This document shows positions 49,111-57,579 of a stretch of 64,000 bases of DNA, one piece after another (within the stretch, counting starts at the first letter, position 1; each line of letters starts with the position of its first letter). Source of the stretch: Mucilaginibacter robiniae (lineage in GTDB: Bacteria; Bacteroidota; Bacteroidia; Sphingobacteriales; Sphingobacteriaceae); assembly GCF_012849215.1 (NCBI RefSeq), contig NZ_CP051682.1, positions 3,658,001 to 3,722,000 on the forward strand. The letters are read 5' to 3'. The translations under genes and the position numbers were made by a program. Under the pieces are notes generated by a model, which searched no databases, had not been told where the DNA came from, and worked only from the letters and a program-made list of their open reading frames with translations.

Positions 49111-51398
49111 TTGCGTTCTTCAGGCCATACTTGCAAGTTTTCCAGCTTACCGTTTCTAACAGTTGCTTCGATGGTAGTGTTGTAAGGCGCATGTAGTTTG
49201 AAATGCACATTCCATGCTTTTGGCCAGGAAGGCAGCAGATAAATCTTTTTGCCATCAGTTTGCAGCAACATTTCTTGTAGTCCAATCATGCCCGAGCCGC
49301 CCCAGTTATGGTCTGGTGTCCAATCGAAACCTGGTCCCCAAAATGCCGGAAACCGCCGGCCTGAATCTTTTAATTTAAATGAAGTTAGTTGGGCAGCCTC
49401 ATCAGTAAATCCTAATCGGGCCGCAAAAATATTATCTTGTTTCCAGCCCGAGCCACTACGAAATTTAATAGCCAAAGTATCGTATTTCCAAGTGTTTAAA
49501 GCTATGTCTAAATTAGGCTTACCCAAGCCGTAAACTCCCCACGGAAAAACAGGATAAAGCTGCATTGTCTCCACATTATTTACCCGTTCCCAAACCTGTG
49601 CAGGTGCAATGGTTTGATGCCCATCAAAACTACGGAATGGAATAGGGGGAATACGCTTTAACATAGTTTCCCATTCCTTCCGATGCTCGGCACTCAAGTA
49701 TTGATTAGAAAGCTCTAGTAAACGGGTAAGTACGGTTTGTAAGGCAGCAATGGTAGAACTGGAATTATAAGCCATTTTGTAAGTTTCGCCACCGGCACCG
49801 GGGTACAAAACAAGGTGACCATTCCCATCCAGCGTTTTGTTGCTACGTAAATGGGCTAAATACTGGTAGTGTTCGTTAAAAAATGTCAGGCAGCTTTCAA
49901 TAAAAGGAACGTATATGGAAATGTCTTTACCAGTGTACCGCTCTGTGTCTAACATCATCAAACAGAACTCTAATACGGTGTCCCATTCATATTCCAGCCA
50001 GGCATTATATTCTACGCCTTTATCAAAATCGGCAGGACGCTTTAAGCCATATTCGGCGATGTTGGGTAACCCAAAATTTTCTACCTGCTCGGTAAAGCAA
50101 GCACCTTTATGATTCCAGTACACTTGCGAACGTAATTCGGCGTTATGCAAGCTACGCAGATAAAACTCAAATTGGGGTTTCATCATCTCCCAATCGCCAT
50201 TTTTTAGCATGGGCCAATAGACTAAACGCTGATTTTGGGCTGTCATAAGGCCGCCACCCCAATTGCGAAAATCAGGTGTAAGTTTAACGGTAGAATCCGT
50301 CAACTGCGGATCATAAGTGAACAGGCCACCGTTAAACTTAGTAGGGTACTTTCCATAAGCATTACAACCCAACATATACCGGAACAACTGATAATTACGT
50401 CCGGTTTGCCAAGCCTCGCTGTTGTGATTATTATCATCAATAAATACAAAGCTTCGGTTCCAGTACTCTTTCCACCAGATTTGCGTATTGGTTTCGGCTT
50501 GCTTTTGATGTTGTTCGGCTTCAGCAATGACTTGGTGTAGCCCGGTAATCCATTGGTTAACCTCTGGTGTTTGTTCGGTATGTAAGTAAATATTAACTTC
50601 TTGTTTACGGGTAGCTTTAACACTTTGCAATTTCCAGCCTTGATAAGCGGTACTTAAGTATTGGCCAGAGTAAGTACCCGCTGGTTGCATACCTTCTGCT
50701 TGCAGGGAGCCACCAAAAGTTAAATTTTTTATTGGATTAAATAATTGAGCTTTGACCGAACCTAAACCCTCATGAACAACCGTGGTGTCAAAAATAGTAG
50801 TTGCTGCATTGTGATGATAAAACTGAATGGCATTGCCTGTAAAGTTAACTTGATCTTTATAGGTTTTAATAGCTGGGTTATTAGCCCATTTCCATGAATC
50901 CTGGTTGTTCTCCTTGCCTTTAAGTGGCCGATCCGCATAACGCCAGCTTTCATAGCTAGTTTCGGCTTTTACTGGCTTATTGCTATTTATTTCTACATGG
51001 ACAACTGGTCTGAATACATCCACCCACAACTTAACTTGAGTGGTAACGCCTGCATGTGTACCGCTAATATTTACCGATCCGGTTTGTAAAGATAACTCCT
51101 GTTTAAAATCTGAACCTTCAAACGGGTTAGGGGATAGCTTTACTTTTATTCTACCTAACTTTAAAAAGGTATTATTCTCATCGAAAGTTCCGCTTTTGGA
51201 TAAGTAAAACAGCAACTCGCCTTTTTCTACCCATACATTTAACCCGATATCGCCACCGCCACAAGGCATAGACTCGCCAGCGTTTTTGCTCTGGCTGTTC
51301 CATATAATATTGTCTTGCTTCAGCTCAGGTGATTGTGCTAACGCTTTACCCACAAACAGGTTTGCAAGCAGGATAAATAGGAGAGATGCAGTTTTCAT
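49083..51398 (-). CDS. DUF5703-containing six-hairpin glycosidase-like protein
   Basis: The 771-residue protein has a signal peptide (about 1-22, ending LAQ) and the DUF5703 N-terminal beta domain (IIWNSQSKNAGESMPCGGG, DIGLNVWVEKGELLFYLSKS). The remainder is an (alpha/alpha)6 barrel related to GH95/GH65 (clan GH-L-like), with FNGGLFTYDP, YWPMLKNGDWEMM and LVLYPGAGGE. It is a probable exo-glycosidase, perhaps on alpha-L-galactose or alpha-L-fucose, a role played by GH95 in RG-II systems. It is the second gene of a two-gene minus-strand operon, 6 bases after the SASA gene. Its last codons form part of the terminator hairpin. Confidence 0.7.
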   Translation of the reverse strand: MKTASLLFILLANLFVGKALAQSPELKQDNIIWNSQSKNAGESMPCGGGDIGLNVWVEKGELLFYLSKSGTFDENNTFLKLGRIKVKLSPNPFEGSDFKQELSLQTGSVNISGTHAGVTTQVKLWVDVFRPVVHVEINSNKPVKAETSYESWRYADRPLKGKENNQDSWKWANNPAIKTYKDQVNFTGNAIQFYHHNAATTIFDTTVVHEGLGSVKAQLFNPIKNLTFGGSLQAEGMQPAGTYSGQYLSTAYQGWKLQSVKATRKQEVNIYLHTEQTPEVNQWITGLHQVIAEAEQHQKQAETNTQIWWKEYWNRSFVFIDDNNHNSEAWQTGRNYQLFRYMLGCNAYGKYPTKFNGGLFTYDPQLTDSTVKLTPDFRNWGGGLMTAQNQRLVYWPMLKNGDWEMMKPQFEFYLRSLHNAELRSQVYWNHKGACFTEQVENFGLPNIAEYGLKRPADFDKGVEYNAWLEYEWDTVLEFCLMMLDTERYTGKDISIYVPFIESCLTFFNEHYQYLAHLRSNKTLDGNGHLVLYPGAGGETYKMAYNSSSTIAALQTVLTRLLELSNQYLSAEHRKEWETMLKRIPPIPFRSFDGHQTIAPAQVWERVNNVETMQLYPVFPWGVYGLGKPNLDIALNTWKYDTLAIKFRSGSGWKQDNIFAARLGFTDEAAQLTSFKLKDSGRRFPAFWGPGFDWTPDHNWGGSGMIGLQEMLLQTDGKKIYLLPSWPKAWNVHFKLHAPYNTTIEATVRNGKLENLQVWPEERKKDLINMLK

Positions 51399-51404
51399 GA
51401 TATA

Positions 51405-52856
51405 TTACCAGGAATCAGTTCGAAACGAAGATACTGGTAATCCGCCAGTGCTATATAAATCACCTATAACAAAATCGCGAAAAGCATAGCGTACAGCCAC
51501 AGGTTCTTTTACATCAGGTGCTGATACAGAGACAGAACTGCCATTAATAACAGCTTTTGCTGGGTGAAAAACTTTGTCTTTACCAGCAATTTCAAAAGTA
51601 TTTAATTCTTTGCCGTAGGAGGTCAATCCATTAGCTGCATTTTCAAACTTTAGTACGGCAATGTTACCCGTAATGGTCATAGCGTCGTAAGATGGACTAA
51701 TTGCATCAAAACCTTTTATACCGTAAGTTTGTGCCAGGGCTAAATAAGCCAGCCGGGTGCCGCCAGGTTCTTTGTGGGATGGGTGAATGGTAGCTTGTTC
51801 GCCAATATCCATCAACACCGCCATGTTACTGTTAGGAATCACTTTAACCGATTTGCGTTGCGCATCACGTAAGTAAGCTGAATTATATTTCCCGCCTGAA
51901 TTATAAGGTGGTAGCTGGGCATAATCATAAGGTGCAATTTGTGCATAATAGAACGGGAAATTGCCTTCATTCCACAAATCTCTCCATTTGGCTACCATAG
52001 CTGGAAATAGTTTTTCGTATTGGTCAGGCCGGTCGTAATTAGATTCGCCCTGATACCAGATACAGCCCTTAATGCCATAGCCTATAACCGGATATATCAT
52101 ACCCTTGTACAACGTAGTAGGAGTGCGGCTTACCGCTTTGATAGAATCTGTTTTAGCCGGGATTTTAATTTCGGGAAAAGCTTTAAGTACATCCGGATCC
52201 ATCCAGGCTTCAATAGATGAACCACTGTAGCTATCATTAATTAAGCCAATGGGTACATTAAGTATTTCATTCAGTAACCGACCGAAATAGTAACCGGTAG
52301 CACTAAAATTGCTTACAAATTCAGGACCGGCCACATGCCAGGGTGATGGTTTGCTGTTTTCTTGCAGTTCGGTTTTTGAAGAACGCGGAACCGTGTATAT
52401 GCGGATGTTATTGTTTTTAGATTTTAATATAGCTTCATTTGTGCCGATAAGCGCCTGCCCCTTAAAACCCTTCATGGGCATTTCCATGTTAGATTGCCCA
52501 GTGCATATCCATACTTCACCAATAAGTACATTATTCAATTTGATGGCTTTACCATTGCTAATAGTTAAATTATACGGGCCCCCTGCACTTGGCGTAGCTA
52601 CTTTAACTTTCCATTTGCCTGTACCATCGGCTTTAGTCGTGTAACTTTTACCATTCCAAGAGGTAGTTACTTTAACTGTTTTACCTGCAACATCCCAACC
52701 CCACACCGGTACTTGCATTTGCTGTTGTAGCACCATATCATCAGTAAATATTGATGCTAGTTTGGGTTGAGCATTGATGCACAAGGAACAGAATAGAATT
52801 GTAGTTAATGTAAGTGTACTTTTAATAATGGTACTCAGATTCATGTAGGTTAACAT
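51405..52856 (-). CDS. SASA-family carbohydrate acetylesterase (second copy)
   Basis: The 483-residue secreted esterase has a SASA domain with ICTGQSNMEMPM (nucleophile Ser122), GSSIEAWMDP and IKGCIWYQGESNYDRPDQY, preceded by an immunoglobulin-like domain (VLQQQMQVPVWGW). The ATG at 52844 would give a tidier signal peptide (MNLSTIIKSTL...NAQ) than the one at 52856. It differs substantially from the SASA protein at 21312-22751, so the two probably remove different acetyl groups. First gene of the minus-strand operon closing the PUL. Confidence 0.82.
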   Translation of the reverse strand: MLTYMNLSTIIKSTLTLTTILFCSLCINAQPKLASIFTDDMVLQQQMQVPVWGWDVAGKTVKVTTSWNGKSYTTKADGTGKWKVKVATPSAGGPYNLTISNGKAIKLNNVLIGEVWICTGQSNMEMPMKGFKGQALIGTNEAILKSKNNNIRIYTVPRSSKTELQENSKPSPWHVAGPEFVSNFSATGYYFGRLLNEILNVPIGLINDSYSGSSIEAWMDPDVLKAFPEIKIPAKTDSIKAVSRTPTTLYKGMIYPVIGYGIKGCIWYQGESNYDRPDQYEKLFPAMVAKWRDLWNEGNFPFYYAQIAPYDYAQLPPYNSGGKYNSAYLRDAQRKSVKVIPNSNMAVLMDIGEQATIHPSHKEPGGTRLAYLALAQTYGIKGFDAISPSYDAMTITGNIAVLKFENAANGLTSYGKELNTFEIAGKDKVFHPAKAVINGSSVSVSAPDVKEPVAVRYAFRDFVIGDLYSTGGLPVSSFRTDSW

Positions 52857-52995
52857 TTTAAAGACTGGTTAGTTACTATATACAAAGCACCCCGCTTGTA
52901 TAAGCAGGGTGAAAATAAAACAACTTTATAAGTTATAGGGGATAAGGGCGTAAATAGAAAATCAATGTATCAATAATGTTATCATAACCATTTTC

Positions 52996-54045
52996 TTATT
53001 GAATAGAGACGACACCTTCAAAGGAGCGCTTGGTGCCTTGTGGGGAGAAGCAAGCAATCATCTCTTCAGCTTTGTTCACCATGTTTTCTGAGCCAATAAA
53101 GATCGCTGAACGCTGATGCGGCTCTTTGACCTCCAGCTCCAAGATGCGCTCATAACCGTTCGAGGCTTTGCCACCGGCTTGCTCTACTAAAAAGGCCATC
53201 GGGTTACATTCATATACCAGGCGCAGCTTACCCAAAGGTGCATGTGCGGTCATCGGGTACATGTAAATGCCGCCTTTCACCAAGCTGCGGTGCAGGTCGG
53301 CTACCATCGAGCCGGTGTAACGTGAGGTGTAGGGGCGGTGCGTTTTGGCATCCTCTACCTGGCAGTACTTGATGTACTTTTTGACGCCATCCGGAAAATG
53401 CGCGTAGTAACCTTCATTGATAGAGTAAATATTGCCTTCTTTAGGCATTTGCATGTGAGGGTGCGACAGGCAGAACTCGCCAATAGAAGGGTCTAGGGTA
53501 AAGCCGTTTACCCCTTTGCCGGTGGTATAGACCAGCATAGTGGAAGAGCCGTAGATGATGTAACCTGCTGCGATCTGATCGGTGCCGCGCTGCAACACGT
53601 CCTCTAACGTTGCTCTGCCTTCGGTAGACTTTCTGCGGTAAATGGAAAAGATGGTACCTACTGAAACGTTAACGTCGATGTTAGAAGAGCCATCCAGTGG
53701 ATCAATGGCTACGATGTACTTGGCATCTTGTGAGACTTCGTTGTCAATGTACACGCAGTCTTCGTTCTCTTCGCTCACTACGATGCAGCACTCGCCACCG
53801 GAGGTCAGGGCCGAGATGAACTGTTCATTGGCATAGATGTCGAGCATCTTCTGTCCTTCGCCCTGGATGTTCACGGAGCCGGCATCACCCAGGATGTTAG
53901 CCAGACCTGCTTTATTCACTTCGCGGTTGACGATCTTGGCGGCAATGCCGATGTCACGCAGCAAACGCGAGAGCTCACCTTTGGCATACGGATGATCGGC
54001 CTGCTTTTCAATGATGAACTGCCCTAACGTCTTGATTGATTTCAT
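52996..54045 (-). CDS. fbp: Fructose-1,6-bisphosphatase class I
   Basis: The 349-residue cytoplasmic enzyme hydrolyses fructose-1,6-bisphosphate to fructose-6-phosphate in gluconeogenesis. The signature [20 protein letters not shown] begins at residue 115 and holds the metal-binding Asp residues; a [15 protein letters not shown] segment follows. The length is normal. By eye its GC (about 50%) and use of C/G-ending codons is higher than in the adjacent PUL, as expected for a highly expressed core gene. Growth on pectin sugars split to pyruvate and trioses would need gluconeogenesis, but fbp is a general gene and its position may be chance. Confidence 0.95.
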   Translation of the reverse strand: MKSIKTLGQFIIEKQADHPYAKGELSRLLRDIGIAAKIVNREVNKAGLANILGDAGSVNIQGEGQKMLDIYANEQFISALTSGGECCIVVSEENEDCVYIDNEVSQDAKYIVAIDPLDGSSNIDVNVSVGTIFSIYRRKSTEGRATLEDVLQRGTDQIAAGYIIYGSSTMLVYTTGKGVNGFTLDPSIGEFCLSHPHMQMPKEGNIYSINEGYYAHFPDGVKKYIKYCQVEDAKTHRPYTSRYTGSMVADLHRSLVKGGIYMYPMTAHAPLGKLRLVYECNPMAFLVEQAGGKASNGYERILELEVKEPHQRSAIFIGSENMVNKAEEMIACFSPQGTKRSFEGVVSIQ

Positions 54046-54416
54046 ATATCGTAGAAATTTAATGTTTTACTAAAAGTTATCCAATGCACAAAACCGCGGT
54101 ATGGTAATCAGGTAAAATGCTGATTAACAACCGATAGTTTGAAATAAAAGTAGCTGTTGTTTTACTCAGGTTTAATTGCTATAAGCAAAATTAAAAGAAT
54201 GGTGTTGAGGAAACTTGCACATTTTGGCTAATTATTATATGATATTGCCGCAATAATACCATATACAGTAAAGTATACCCTCAAAAGAGTACAAAATAGT
54301 CTGTTAACAAGCGCTAGTATAGCGACTAAGCTTTTTTACGGATGAACTTCTATAGCAAGTATTCTTTTTAACTGTAACATGCATATTGGTATATGCAGAT
54401 CTTAAATGAACACTAT
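54046..54416. other. 371-base intergenic region between fbp and rrf2
   Basis: No gene is seen. On the minus strand TAATTTTG (54186-54193) matches the -7 consensus TAnnTTTG, 141 bases before the fbp start; no -33 box was found. The rest is AT-rich. Confidence 0.3.
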
Positions 54417-54860
54417 TTAACTTACTAGCGGTGCACCTAAGGTATTTTCTTTGGCAATCAAGTCAGCAATGCTGGTGCGGGAGAGAATTTCAAGCGTAGC
54501 GTCTCTGATTTCTATAAAAGCATTACGTATACCGCAGGTTGACTCATTGTGGCACTCATCGCAACGGTGATAAAAATTCAGGCTTGCACAAGGTACCATG
54601 GCAATTGGTCCGTCAGTAATGCGCAGCACCTGTACTAAAAAAATATCTTTCGGATCTTTATTCAGTATATATCCACCGCCAGCGCCCTTTTTGCTGTAAA
54701 GCAAGCCTGCTTTACGTAATTCAAGTAAAATAGCTTCCAAAAACTTTTTAGGTATCCGCTCCAACTCTGCAATTTGAGCAATTTGCATAGGCGGTTGGTT
54801 AGCGTTTTTCCCTAAAAGGATAAGCGCTTTAATAGCATACTTGGTCTTTTTGGACAGCAT
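54417..54860 (-). CDS. Rrf2-family transcriptional regulator
   Basis: The 147-residue protein has the winged-helix N-terminus of the Rrf2 family (KTKYAIKALILLG; KKGAGGGYILNKDPKDI) and four Cys at 91, 100, 103 and 109, in the region where IscR- and NsrR-type members bind an Fe-S cluster. CymR-type sulfur regulators have the same fold. It is divergent from a cysteine desulfurase gene with a SAM-I riboswitch, which suggests control of cysteine, sulfur or Fe-S supply. A good -7 box lies just upstream of its own start, so autoregulation is plausible. Target genes are unknown. Confidence 0.88.
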   Translation of the reverse strand: MLSKKTKYAIKALILLGKNANQPPMQIAQIAELERIPKKFLEAILLELRKAGLLYSKKGAGGGYILNKDPKDIFLVQVLRITDGPIAMVPCASLNFYHRCDECHNESTCGIRNAFIEIRDATLEILSRTSIADLIAKENTLGAPLVS

Positions 54861-54876
54861 ATAATAAAAGTAGTTA

Positions 54877-54884
54877 CAAAGCTA
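54877..54884 (-). promoter_or_regulatory. Candidate -7 element of the rrf2 promoter
   Basis: On the minus strand TAGCTTTG matches TAnnTTTG exactly and lies 17 bases before the Rrf2 start codon, implying a very short leader. A TTG at the expected -33 spacing is not present. Confidence 0.35.
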
Positions 54885-55010
54885 ATTTATAATAAGCTTA
54901 AAGTAATAACTCTTCAATTTAAAATAAAAGTCTATAAAGTCTATGATATTTGTAGGATATATGAAAAGTGATTGTATATTCGCCTTTGATTATTGAAAGT
55001 TCTTTTTATA

Positions 55011-55122
55011 CTTATCCAGAAAGACTGAGGGAAAGGCCCTGTGAAGTCTTAGCAACCTCTACCAGCTTTGGCAGGTGAAAGGTGCTAACTCCTGCTTCTG
55101 CTTATTGCAGAAGAAAGATAAG
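55011..55122 (+). ncRNA. SAM-I riboswitch (S-box leader)
   Basis: All conserved blocks of the SAM-I aptamer are present: P1 strand CTTATC (55011-55016) pairing with GATAAG (55117-55122), GAGGGA with GGCCC, TGAAG...AGCAACC, AAAGGTGCTAACTCC, and the closing GAAAGATAAG. The aptamer binds S-adenosylmethionine. The gene 96 bases downstream is a cysteine desulfurase. I see no hairpin with a T-run between the aptamer and the ATG, so control may act on translation or through Rho rather than by an intrinsic terminator. Confidence 0.93.
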
Positions 55123-55218
55123 ATGACAAGTTTTACCGCTTGTTCATAACTGCGACTGTTCGTCTCAGTTCTTTCTGGTATAAGTTAATTACAAGTACAA
55201 TTAACTTAATATTTAACC

Positions 55219-56355
55219 ATGAGAATTTACCTTGACAATGCCGCTACAACTCCTCTAGATCAGGAAGTGTTTAATGCCATGACTCCTTATTTGCTCCATC
55301 ACTTTGGTAACCCATCTTCGCAACATGAGCAGGGTAGGGAAGCGCGGCAGGCCATTGAAGCTTGCAGGGCAACTATTGCCGGGCTGATCAACGCGTTACC
55401 TGAAGAAATCATCTTTACATCGGGTGGTACTGAAGCCGATAATACAGCTATCATGTCGGCTGTACATGCCCATCAGGTTCAACATGTTATTACTACCCGC
55501 TTTGAGCATCATGCTGTGCTGCATACATTGAAATCGTTGGAAAGCAAAGGTGTTATTACTGTGAAATTCATATCGTATAATAGCCAGGGCGAGTTAAACC
55601 TCGATCATTTAGAAAGCTTATTACAACAACATCGCAATAGTTTAGTATCAGTAATGCATGCTAATAATGAGATTGGCAACCTGAATGATATTGAATACAT
55701 TGGTGAGTTATGCCACAAGCATGGAGCCTTATTCCATACCGACACGGTACAAACTATAGGGCATTACCAGCATGATTTACAAAAGTTAAAAATTCACTTT
55801 CTGGCTGCTTCTGCACATAAGTTTCATGGGCCGAAAGGTGTAGGTTTCTTGTATTGCCGAAAGGGTACCCGGTTAAGTCAGCTTATTCATGGAGGAGGGC
55901 AGGAAGGTAGCTTGCGTGCCGGTACTGAAAATATTCATGGTATTGTCGGCTTAACTAAAGCTTTACAACTGGCTTATGCACATCTGGATGAACATCAACA
56001 ATATATTCAAGAATTAAAATATCATCTGATTGACCGCTTAGTTGATGCCATACCTGATGTAAAATTTAACGGTAACTCGGCAGAAAGTGTTAAAAGCTTG
56101 TACACGGTACTGAATGTAAGCTTCCCTGCACTATATGGCGTTCGTGGTTTGTTGCGATGTTTAGATCAAGAACAGGTTTCTGTATCTGGCGGTAGTGCTT
56201 GTTCAAGCGGTTCAGTTTCCCATGTATTAAGTGCATTGAATGCTGATATTACCCGGGAGAACATTCGCTTTTCTTTCAGCAAACTCAATACAAAAGCAGA
56301 GATCGACCAGGTTATCGATGTATTAACTCACATTTATACACTTGTAGCTGCTTAA
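55219..56355 (+). CDS. Cysteine desulfurase (NifS/IscS-like, class V aminotransferase)
   Basis: The 378-residue PLP enzyme takes sulfur from cysteine to give alanine and an enzyme persulfide. It has the N-terminal IYLDNAATTPLDQEV, the PLP Lys201 in SAHKFHGPKG and the catalytic Cys328 in SGGSACSSGS, in a loop typical of IscS/NifS. The length is close to IscS. It lies behind a SAM-I riboswitch and is divergent from an Rrf2 regulator. No iscU or sufBCD is next to it, so the sulfur may go to methionine or thiolation pathways rather than a local Fe-S operon. The next gene starts 49 bases later. Confidence 0.9.
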   Translation: MRIYLDNAATTPLDQEVFNAMTPYLLHHFGNPSSQHEQGREARQAIEACRATIAGLINALPEEIIFTSGGTEADNTAIMSAVHAHQVQHVITTRFEHHAVLHTLKSLESKGVITVKFISYNSQGELNLDHLESLLQQHRNSLVSVMHANNEIGNLNDIEYIGELCHKHGALFHTDTVQTIGHYQHDLQKLKIHFLAASAHKFHGPKGVGFLYCRKGTRLSQLIHGGGQEGSLRAGTENIHGIVGLTKALQLAYAHLDEHQQYIQELKYHLIDRLVDAIPDVKFNGNSAESVKSLYTVLNVSFPALYGVRGLLRCLDQEQVSVSGGSACSSGSVSHVLSALNADITRENIRFSFSKLNTKAEIDQVIDVLTHIYTLVAA

Positions 56356-56404
56356 TTGAACGTAATAAACAGCCAAATTCTAAAACTAACAAATCACGAT
56401 TACA

Positions 56405-56974
56405 ATGAATAACTTAAAACAGATTTATACATTATTATTTGTGCTTACACTAACCTCAATTAGCAGAGCGCAAAATACACCAGCTATTACGCAGAACGAC
56501 GAACGCGGGTATGTAGTCAAAGTAGGTGATCAAGCACCAAATGATTTTGAACTGGTACTCACGAATGGTGAAAAAACATCACTTAAGCAATTAAGAGGAA
56601 AAGTAGTGGTACTACAGTTTACCGCCAGTTGGTGCAGTGTTTGCCGTAAAGAAATGCCGCATCTAGAAAGTGACATTTGGAAAGCTTATCAAAATAAAAA
56701 TGTAGTGTTGATTGGCGTTGATCGTGATGAACCGTTGGAAAAGGTGCAGAAATTTCATCAGGATATGCAGATTACTTATCCTTTAGCGCTGGATCCGGGA
56801 GCTGATATTTTTGGACGGTTTGCTGATAAAAAGAGTGGTGTTACCCGCAACGTAGTGATTGATCAAACCGGAAAAATAGTTTTCATGACACGCTTGTATG
56901 ATGTTAATGAGTTTAATCAGATGGTTAAGGTAGTTGATGGCTTAACTGCTAAAACCGTTGCATCTTCTGAATAA
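56405..56974 (+). CDS. TlpA-like thioredoxin-family protein, exported
   Basis: The 189-residue protein has a signal peptide (about 1-22, ending SRAQ) and a thioredoxin/AhpC-TSA type domain with active site WCSVC (Cys77, Cys80), VGDQAPNDFELVLTNGEKTS before it and GVTRNVVIDQTGKIVF near the cis-Pro region. It is probably a periplasmic thiol-disulfide oxidoreductase of the TlpA/ResA group. It may share the riboswitch-controlled transcript of the cysteine desulfurase, 49 bases upstream. Substrate protein unknown. Confidence 0.85.
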   Translation: MNNLKQIYTLLFVLTLTSISRAQNTPAITQNDERGYVVKVGDQAPNDFELVLTNGEKTSLKQLRGKVVVLQFTASWCSVCRKEMPHLESDIWKAYQNKNVVLIGVDRDEPLEKVQKFHQDMQITYPLALDPGADIFGRFADKKSGVTRNVVIDQTGKIVFMTRLYDVNEFNQMVKVVDGLTAKTVASSE

Positions 56975-56986
56975 AAATACTTTGCT

Positions 56987-57058
56987 GGCGGAGTGGCCGA
57001 GTGGCTAGGCAGGGGTCTGCAAAACCTTTTACGACGGTTCGAATCCGTCCTCACGCCT
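56987..57058 (+). tRNA. tRNA-Cys (GCA) with an extra base in the acceptor stem
   Basis: The cloverleaf has an anticodon stem GGGGT/ACCTT with loop CTGCAAA (anticodon GCA at 57019-57021), a T arm GACGG-TTCGAAT-CCGTC, and U73 as expected for Cys. The 5' acceptor strand GGCGGAG pairs with CTC and CGCC, but an A lies between them, so the 3' strand is one base too long (CTCACGCC). CCA is not encoded. Either the tRNA tolerates a bulged A, or it is damaged or misread. Confidence 0.8.
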
Positions 57059-57579
57059 CTATTGTAATCTACCTAACATTGTATCTAGAACGTCAGCTAT
57101 GTCAAAAATTACTCGCAAGAACAGAGAAAATACGATTGTACAATGGAAGGTAGATTAAAGGTAATTATATATTCTACCCCATTATTTAGCTGTTTTAAAC
57201 GTATCACGGTAGCCAACACGAACTGTGTAAAAACTAGCGATGAATCTCATAACCAAGTAAAGGTTAAAGCTTGAACATTTGATTCAAACTGTCAAAGGAA
57301 CGTTTGTTTAACTTTAAAGTACTTGGTTCAGTGTTTAATAGGGCTAGATGGCGGATTTATAGAGCCGTTAACCATACTCTTGAAAGAATTTTTTGAATTG
57401 AAGCGTACTAGTAATCTTGCTAAGATTCAATCCTCCTAAATGCCACAGGTAACTGAAAATGCAATAATTTCTGATCGTCGGCTATATAGGCTTGTTTATC
57501 GACACATCGATGCTTGTAAAAATACTGTTACTCATATTTACGTAGTTGATACGATAAAACATTCGATAAGCTAATTGAT
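57059..57579. other. 521-base intergenic region after tRNA-Cys
   Basis: No convincing reading frame. The left part contains the imperfect inverted repeat listed separately; the remainder is AT-rich and without clear structure. It marks the change from core genes to the accessory set on the right. Confidence 0.4.
57066..57156. repeat. 18-bp imperfect inverted repeat next to tRNA-Cys
   Basis: AATCTACCTAACATTGTA (57066-57083) and TACAATGGAAGGTAGATT (57139-57156) are reverse complements at 16 of 18 positions, separated by 55 bases. It begins 8 bases after the tRNA. Possible readings are arms of an integrase attachment site, ends of a tiny non-autonomous element, or a structured RNA. Confidence 0.55.
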
